This document shows positions 6,801-9,903 of a stretch of 9,903 bases of DNA, in pieces. The notes under the pieces were generated by a model, which saw only the letters and a list, made by a program, of their open reading frames with translations, ran no database searches and had not been told where the DNA came from. The DNA comes from Litorivivens sp041625575 (GTDB lineage Bacteria; Pseudomonadota; Gammaproteobacteria; Pseudomonadales; Spongiibacteraceae). Every line of letters starts with the position of its first letter. Positions within the stretch are counted from its first letter, which is position 1. The stretch is taken from positions 1-9,903 of the forward strand of contig JBFJTG010000116.1 of NCBI GenBank assembly GCA_041625575.1, in the 5' to 3' direction. The translations under genes were made by a program, and so were the position numbers.

Positions 6801-8165
6801 ATGGCAGAGCAGTTTTCGGAACAAGGCGGCGCCGCAACAATGGACCCCAATCCGGTTCTGCGGTGGCTTACCTCAAAGATGGGCGAACGCCTAGCTAGCG
6901 AGAAGCTTCTGGAGAAACGCCGGGGACAGTTTGAACAGCAGCGAATCGCTAGCGGTAAACCGCATCTGATTGAATATTTCCACCAAGTCGATGATGGCTA
7001 TAGTCATCTTGCGGTGCAAGCCTTGGCAAAATTGGTCCAGCAATACGATATTGCGATTCAGTGTCATCTGGTTACCGGCCCGAGCGGGAAAAATTCCGTA
7101 GAACCCGAGCTGCTGCTAAAGCTGGCAAAATATGATTCAGAGTGCATTGCCGCCCATTATGGACTCGACATGCCTGTTGTGCCCTCGTTGCCGCCTGCTT
7201 CATTAGTGGCAAGAGCTTCAGCCATTTTGGCAAGACAGTCATCGAGCTCCTTTCTCACTTTGGCTCCCGAGATAGGCACTGCCTTGTGGCGTCAGGATAG
7301 TGCCGGACTTGATGCGATTGCCGACAGGCATGGTTCGGCCCAAGCTATCCAGCTGAGCAAAAAACTGGCCGAAGGCAATGCCCGCAGGGAGGAATTAAAG
7401 CACTACTCCGGAGGCATGTTTTACTATGCCGGCGAGTGGTATTGGGGGGTTGATCGGCTTTACCATCTGGAGAAGCGGCTTGTCGCCTTAGGCGCTACAA
7501 AAGAAGCGGAGGCCTCCATACTCTTTCCCCGCCCGGACCTTGTCACTGGCCCGTGCAAAGACAATGGCAGCATCACCTTGGAGATATTTCCGTCGCTGCG
7601 CAGCCCCTATACCTCTATCAGTTTTGACAGAACGCTCGAACTGGCGCAGCAAACCGGCGTAATACTAAAGGTTCGACCTGTTTTACCGATGGTCATGCGC
7701 GGCGTGCCGGCCACGCGACATAAAGGTATGTATATTTTCTTTGATACTGCCCGGGAAGCGCGTGAAGCGGGTGTCGACTACGGCAAGTTTTACGACCCTA
7801 TTGGTGAGCCGGTGCGACGTTGCTACTCACTGTACCCCTGGGCCTGTGAGCAGAACAAGGGTAGTGATCTCATTTCCAGTTTTTTAAAAAGCGCCTTTGC
7901 CCAAGGAGTTAATACCAACAACGATAAGGGCATGAAGCATGTCGTTGAGCAGGCTGGACTCAGCTGGGAGCAAGCCAGAACGCGGATAGGGCAGCCGGGT
8001 TGGGAAGAAGAATTGGAGCAAAATCGACTTGCGATGTACGACGCCGGATTGTGGGGGGTTCCTAGTTTTCGCCTTCTGGATCAAGACGGTAAGCAAGTTC
8101 TGGCCCTCTGGGGGCAAGACAGGTTGTGGCTAGTCGCTAAAGAAATTCAGCGACTGCTCGCTTAA
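6801..8165 (+). CDS. Tandem DsbA-fold / kappa-GST (2-hydroxychromene-2-carboxylate isomerase-like) protein
   Basis: The protein has 454 residues, about twice a single kappa-class GST or HCCA isomerase (~200). The C-terminal unit (~256-454) is canonical: a beta strand leading to RSPYTS with the Ser268-Pro-Tyr active-site motif, VRPVLPMVMRG, the cis-Pro segment WGVPSF (418-423) and the family signature WGQDRL (437-442). The N-terminal unit (~53-230) has the same outline: LIEYFHQVDDGYSHLA replaces the SPYS segment, and YWGVDRL (214-220) matches the terminal signature, but SGGMFYYAG replaces the cis-Pro motif. The first half is therefore probably a non-catalytic or diverged copy. Kappa-type proteins use glutathione to isomerise or conjugate substrates in aromatic breakdown, and are peroxisomal or mitochondrial in animals. 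No signal peptide is visible, so it is likely cytosolic. AGAGG five bases before the ATG supports this start. It is the last gene of the operon. Confidence 0.88.
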   Translation: MAEQFSEQGGAATMDPNPVLRWLTSKMGERLASEKLLEKRRGQFEQQRIASGKPHLIEYFHQVDDGYSHLAVQALAKLVQQYDIAIQCHLVTGPSGKNSVEPELLLKLAKYDSECIAAHYGLDMPVVPSLPPASLVARASAILARQSSSSFLTLAPEIGTALWRQDSAGLDAIADRHGSAQAIQLSKKLAEGNARREELKHYSGGMFYYAGEWYWGVDRLYHLEKRLVALGATKEAEASILFPRPDLVTGPCKDNGSITLEIFPSLRSPYTSISFDRTLELAQQTGVILKVRPVLPMVMRGVPATRHKGMYIFFDTAREAREAGVDYGKFYDPIGEPVRRCYSLYPWACEQNKGSDLISSFLKSAFAQGVNTNNDKGMKHVVEQAGLSWEQARTRIGQPGWEEELEQNRLAMYDAGLWGVPSFRLLDQDGKQVLALWGQDRLWLVAKEIQRLLA

Positions 8166-8184
8166 TCCAGCAGCCAAAACAGAA

Positions 8185-8211
8185 GCAGCTCCGGTTTTAC
8201 GCCAAAGCTGC
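8185..8211. terminator. Weak hairpin between convergent genes, possible bidirectional terminator
   Basis: GCAGCT (8185-8190) and AGCTGC (8206-8211) pair in the 55-bp gap between the ends of the plus-strand operon and the minus-strand GST. The stem is 6 bp, the loop is 15 nt, and no clear T run follows on either strand. The location is right for a terminator, the structure is marginal. Confidence 0.27.
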
Positions 8212-8220
8212 CACTTTCTG

Positions 8221-8865
8221 CTACTTGAGCCCCAACATCTTGGCTTCGGCGTCCAGCAGGGGTGAAATGGCCTCATGGCTTTTCACTCGGGCAATAAAGG
8301 CCGAGACCTTAGGCCATTTTGCGGCATCGACTTCGTATCCGGCGTATCCCGCATTTATAAAGGAGCTTATCAGCGCCAGATCGGCCAGCATGAGTGTCGG
8401 TCCGAATAAGAACTCCTTGGCTGGAACTTGGGATTCAAGGTAATCAAGGATCGGCGGGAGCTTCACGGAGATGATTTTCTCAACCAGTTCCTCGTCCGGG
8501 TCTTGCTTAAAAGCCATTGGCCGCATAAAACGCTGAAAGAATATGCCAGAAGCCAATTCCGCAATGATACTGTCGCCCAGCTCCTCGTACCAACGAGCCT
8601 TTGCTTTCATGGCCGCTGCGCTCGGGTAAACGGCGGTATCCGGATAAGCCTCCTCCAGATACTCACAAATAACATGGGAATCAGAGATCGTGAGATCGCC
8701 ATCCTGAAGGGCGGGGATTTTTCCCAGTGGGCTGATTTTTTTAAATTCCGCGTCGTTGGTAAACGGCATCTGCGGAATTTGCTTGAATTCGAGACCTTTT
8801 ATGGCGAGAACGGCCAAGACTTTGCGGACAAAGGGGGAGGCGGAGACGCCGTGGAGTACGATCAT
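8221..8865 (-). CDS. Glutathione S-transferase (second, unrelated to the YfcG type)
   Basis: This 214-residue cytosolic GST has a thioredoxin-fold N-terminal domain (1-~78) and an all-helical C-terminal domain. The opening MIVLHGVSASPFVRKV places Ser8/Ser10 at the usual catalytic serine position. The cis-proline is Pro51 (GKIPALQD), and Asp62-Ser63 (ISDSH) replaces the common Glu-Ser glutathione contact. A later LMLADLALIS segment matches the conserved N-capping box region. An in-frame ATG 21 codons upstream (8928) would add a basic stretch that fits no GST. The start at 8865 is preferred because AAGGA lies seven bases before it and the predicted promoter lies between the two ATGs. It is convergent with the GST-crotonase operon and separately transcribed. 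The subclass and substrate are not resolved. Confidence 0.9.
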   Translation of the reverse strand: MIVLHGVSASPFVRKVLAVLAIKGLEFKQIPQMPFTNDAEFKKISPLGKIPALQDGDLTISDSHVICEYLEEAYPDTAVYPSAAAMKAKARWYEELGDSIIAELASGIFFQRFMRPMAFKQDPDEELVEKIISVKLPPILDYLESQVPAKEFLFGPTLMLADLALISSFINAGYAGYEVDAAKWPKVSAFIARVKSHEAISPLLDAEAKMLGLK

Positions 8866-8872
8866 GCGAAGT

Positions 8873-8877
8873 TCCTT
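8873..8877 (-). promoter_or_regulatory. Ribosome binding site deciding the start of the second GST
   Basis: On the minus strand AAGGA is followed by seven bases and the ATG at 8865. The longer alternative start at 8928 has no comparable site. The site overlaps the outer bases of an inverted repeat (8876-8905), so a hairpin in the leader could mask it. Confidence 0.6.
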
Positions 8878-8905
8878 ACACTGAATACGGTGTCGCCGAG
8901 TGTAA
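8876..8905 (-). promoter_or_regulatory. Inverted repeat TTACACT / AGTGTAA at the second GST promoter
   Basis: Perfect 7-bp arms at 8876-8882 and 8899-8905 have centres 23 bp apart, about two helical turns. One arm covers the predicted -10 box and the other touches the ribosome binding site. This fits an operator for a dimeric repressor at a GST gene; a 16-nt-loop leader hairpin is the alternative. No regulator gene is adjacent. Confidence 0.4.
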
Positions 8906-8928
8906 AGCTTTAAATGCCAGCTTGCCAA
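8899..8928 (-). promoter_or_regulatory. Predicted promoter of the second GST
   Basis: On the minus strand TTGGCA (8928-8923, five of six matches to the -35 consensus) is followed after 18 bp by TACACT (8904-8899, four of six). Transcription would begin near 8892, giving a leader of about 27 nt before the ATG at 8865. Confidence 0.35.
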
Positions 8929-8993
8929 AAATGCATTTGGGTAAAAAGAGGTGTTTGTCGTTTGTTGGGAACGAGGTGAACAGAAGGGAAAGT

Positions 8994-9017
8994 TTCCCGC
9001 CGCTGCTGCGGCGGGAA
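8994..9017 (-). terminator. Strong hairpin terminator of the H1/AlgP-like gene
   Basis: The arms TTCCCGCCGC and GCGGCGGGAA form a perfect 10-bp, very G+C-rich stem with a four-base loop, starting 7 nt after the minus-strand stop. The downstream minus-strand sequence is pyrimidine-rich (ACTTTCCCTT) rather than a pure T run. It insulates the second GST from the upstream gene. Confidence 0.75.
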
Positions 9018-9024
9018 GGGGAAC

Positions 9025-9756
9025 CTAGCTTTGGACTGCGGGTGCTGGCTCAGCGGCCGGAGCGGCAGCTGGTGCAGGGCTAGCTTTGGCTTTAGCAGGT
9101 TTTTTGGCGGCCTTGCGGCGTTTCTTTTGCTGTGCAGCTTTCAGTGCAGCAGCTTCACGACGGGCCAGCTCTTTAGCGGCCTTTTTCTGCAGGGCAGCAA
9201 TTTGCTTGTCTGCCTTCGCCTGAATTTTGGCGGCTGCTTTAACAGTAGCGGCATCCAGCTTGGCAGCAGCATTAGCAACAACGCGAGCAGCGGTATTTGC
9301 TTTCGCCGCGCTTGTTTGGGCTGCTTTCAGGTTCAGACGCGCTTCTTTAACCAGTTTTTTCTCGGCAGATACAGCTTTGCGAGCCTGGGCTACAGCAGCA
9401 TTAGCTGTCTTGGCAGCAGCTTTTTTGGCGGCCGTGGGCTTCGATTTTGCCATGGCAGCTTTGGCTTTTGCAGCAGAAGCTGCTTTTACCAGTTTGGCAT
9501 TGGCTTTGTCGGCGCGGGCAACAGCTTTGTTAAGCTGGGCTTCGGCAGCGCTGATAGCTTTCTCATTTGCCGCAACCAGAGAAGCGATTTGAGAATTGCC
9601 TTTTACTGGAGTTTTTACTGCTGACTTTTTAGCGGCTGGCTTTTTAGTAGCAGGGGCTTTTTTTGCTTTAATCGGTTTGCGTGAAACTTTCTTGGCGGAG
9701 ACTTTCTTTGCTGCGGTTTTTTTTGCTTTTACGGGTGATTTCTTTGGACGGGCCAT
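9025..9756 (-). CDS. Histone H1-like / AlgP-like Lys- and Ala-rich DNA-binding protein
   Basis: This 243-residue, extremely basic, low-complexity protein has three parts. Residues 1-55 are a Lys/Pro/Ala tail with repeated AKK, KKxA and KAKK units. Residues ~56-210 are an Ala/Lys-rich, proline-poor segment (IASLVAANEKAISAAEAQLNKAV onward) predicted to be a long helix or coiled coil. The end has a second basic patch (QKKKRRKAAKKPAKAK, ~211-226 region) and an Ala-Pro-Glu tail. This resembles eukaryotic histone H1 tails and Pseudomonas AlgP (AlgR3), which regulates alginate genes, but lacks AlgP's long KPAA array. Binding to the nucleoid is inferred from composition. AAGGAAG six bases before the ATG is a strong ribosome binding site, suggesting high expression. 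No cysteine, tryptophan, tyrosine or phenylalanine is present. Open frames on the opposite strand here are artefacts of the Ala/Lys bias. Confidence 0.85.
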   Translation of the reverse strand: MARPKKSPVKAKKTAAKKVSAKKVSRKPIKAKKAPATKKPAAKKSAVKTPVKGNSQIASLVAANEKAISAAEAQLNKAVARADKANAKLVKAASAAKAKAAMAKSKPTAAKKAAAKTANAAVAQARKAVSAEKKLVKEARLNLKAAQTSAAKANTAARVVANAAAKLDAATVKAAAKIQAKADKQIAALQKKAAKELARREAAALKAAQQKKRRKAAKKPAKAKASPAPAAAPAAEPAPAVQS

Positions 9757-9811
9757 GTAAAACTTCCTTAGGTGGTAGAAACGCGTGCATTAAACCGCGT
9801 TTGACAAGAAA

Positions 9812-9840
9812 ATTAAAGAGGCGCGTAGGTTTCAGTCCAA
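9812..9840 (-). promoter_or_regulatory. Possible promoter of the H1/AlgP-like gene
   Basis: On the minus strand TTGGAC (9840-9835) is followed after 17 bp by TTTAAT (9817-9812, five of six matches to the -10 consensus), 55 nt before the ATG. The -35 is a poor match. A small ACGCG/CGCGT inverted repeat (9781-9800) lies in the predicted leader. Confidence 0.35.
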
Positions 9841-9903
9841 CAAGTTGGAATTTTCACTGAATGTTTTGACAGATAATTCAGATCAAAAGACATTTTCCCC
9901 AAC
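9841..9903. other. A+T-rich upstream region at the right edge, no gene seen
   Basis: The last 63 bases contain a perfect plus-strand TTGACA (9866-9871) with only a poor -10 match 17 bp later (GACATT), which could face a gene beyond the window. No coding frame is supported here. Confidence 0.4.

Noticed and set aside
8428..8913. Plus-strand open frame of 161 codons opposite the second GST
   Set aside because: It is antisense to the GST and its promoter region, with no recognisable product.
8866..8928. 21-residue N-terminal extension of the second GST
   Set aside because: It contains a basic stretch unlike any GST start, overlaps the predicted promoter and inverted repeat, and the internal ATG has the good ribosome binding site.
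9031..9624. Plus-strand open frames of 197 and 121 codons opposite the H1/AlgP-like gene
   Set aside because: Long antisense frames arise from the Ala/Lys codon bias; the products are low-complexity Cys/Phe/Ser or Ala-rich sequence.

Overview
The window reads as chromosomal DNA of a free-living, probably marine gammaproteobacterium (Pseudomonadales/Cellvibrionales-like). This is an inference from a CheB-CheR-PAS signalling fusion, a periplasmic-type arylsulfatase, a histone H1/AlgP-like Lys/Ala-rich protein, a nu-class (YfcG-type) glutathione transferase and mid-range G+C. I see no rRNA, tRNA, CRISPR array, insertion sequence, integrase or phage gene. Seven protein genes account for almost all of the DNA.

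Layout. (1) Positions 1-2903, minus strand: the N-terminal 967 codons of a large CheB methylesterase - CheR methyltransferase - coiled-coil - PAS protein that runs off the left edge. (2) 3152-4984, minus strand: a type I sulfatase with an intact formylglycine motif, an N-terminal export signal and an unusual C-terminal membrane helix; an imperfect hairpin follows its stop. (3) 4985-5213: a divergent promoter region in which the same element (TCAAT, then TGTGCCA, then a TATAWT -10 box) occurs on both strands, facing the sulfatase and the next operon. (4) 5214-8165, plus strand: a likely three-gene operon of YfcG-like GST, enoyl-CoA isomerase/hydratase-family protein (crotonase), and a 454-residue protein made of two tandem DsbA/kappa-GST (2-hydroxychromene-2-carboxylate isomerase-like) units. 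The first gap carries three tandem 15-bp repeats. (5) 8221-8865, minus strand and convergent: a second GST with its own promoter and an inverted repeat over its -10 box and leader. (6) 9025-9756, minus strand: an H1/AlgP-like basic protein with a strong ribosome binding site and a perfect 10-bp terminator stem.

How the parts may work together. The 5.2-8.9 kb block gathers three glutathione-transferase-superfamily proteins (four thioredoxin-fold units) around one CoA-ester enzyme. This suggests glutathione-dependent processing of an electrophilic, aromatic or unsaturated acyl substrate. The matched promoter elements suggest that the sulfatase is controlled together with the operon, for example if a sulfate ester is first cleaved outside the cytoplasm and the product is then broken down inside. 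That link is a hypothesis. The most unusual items are the asymmetric double kappa/HCCA-isomerase protein, the mirrored divergent promoters and the membrane-tailed sulfatase.
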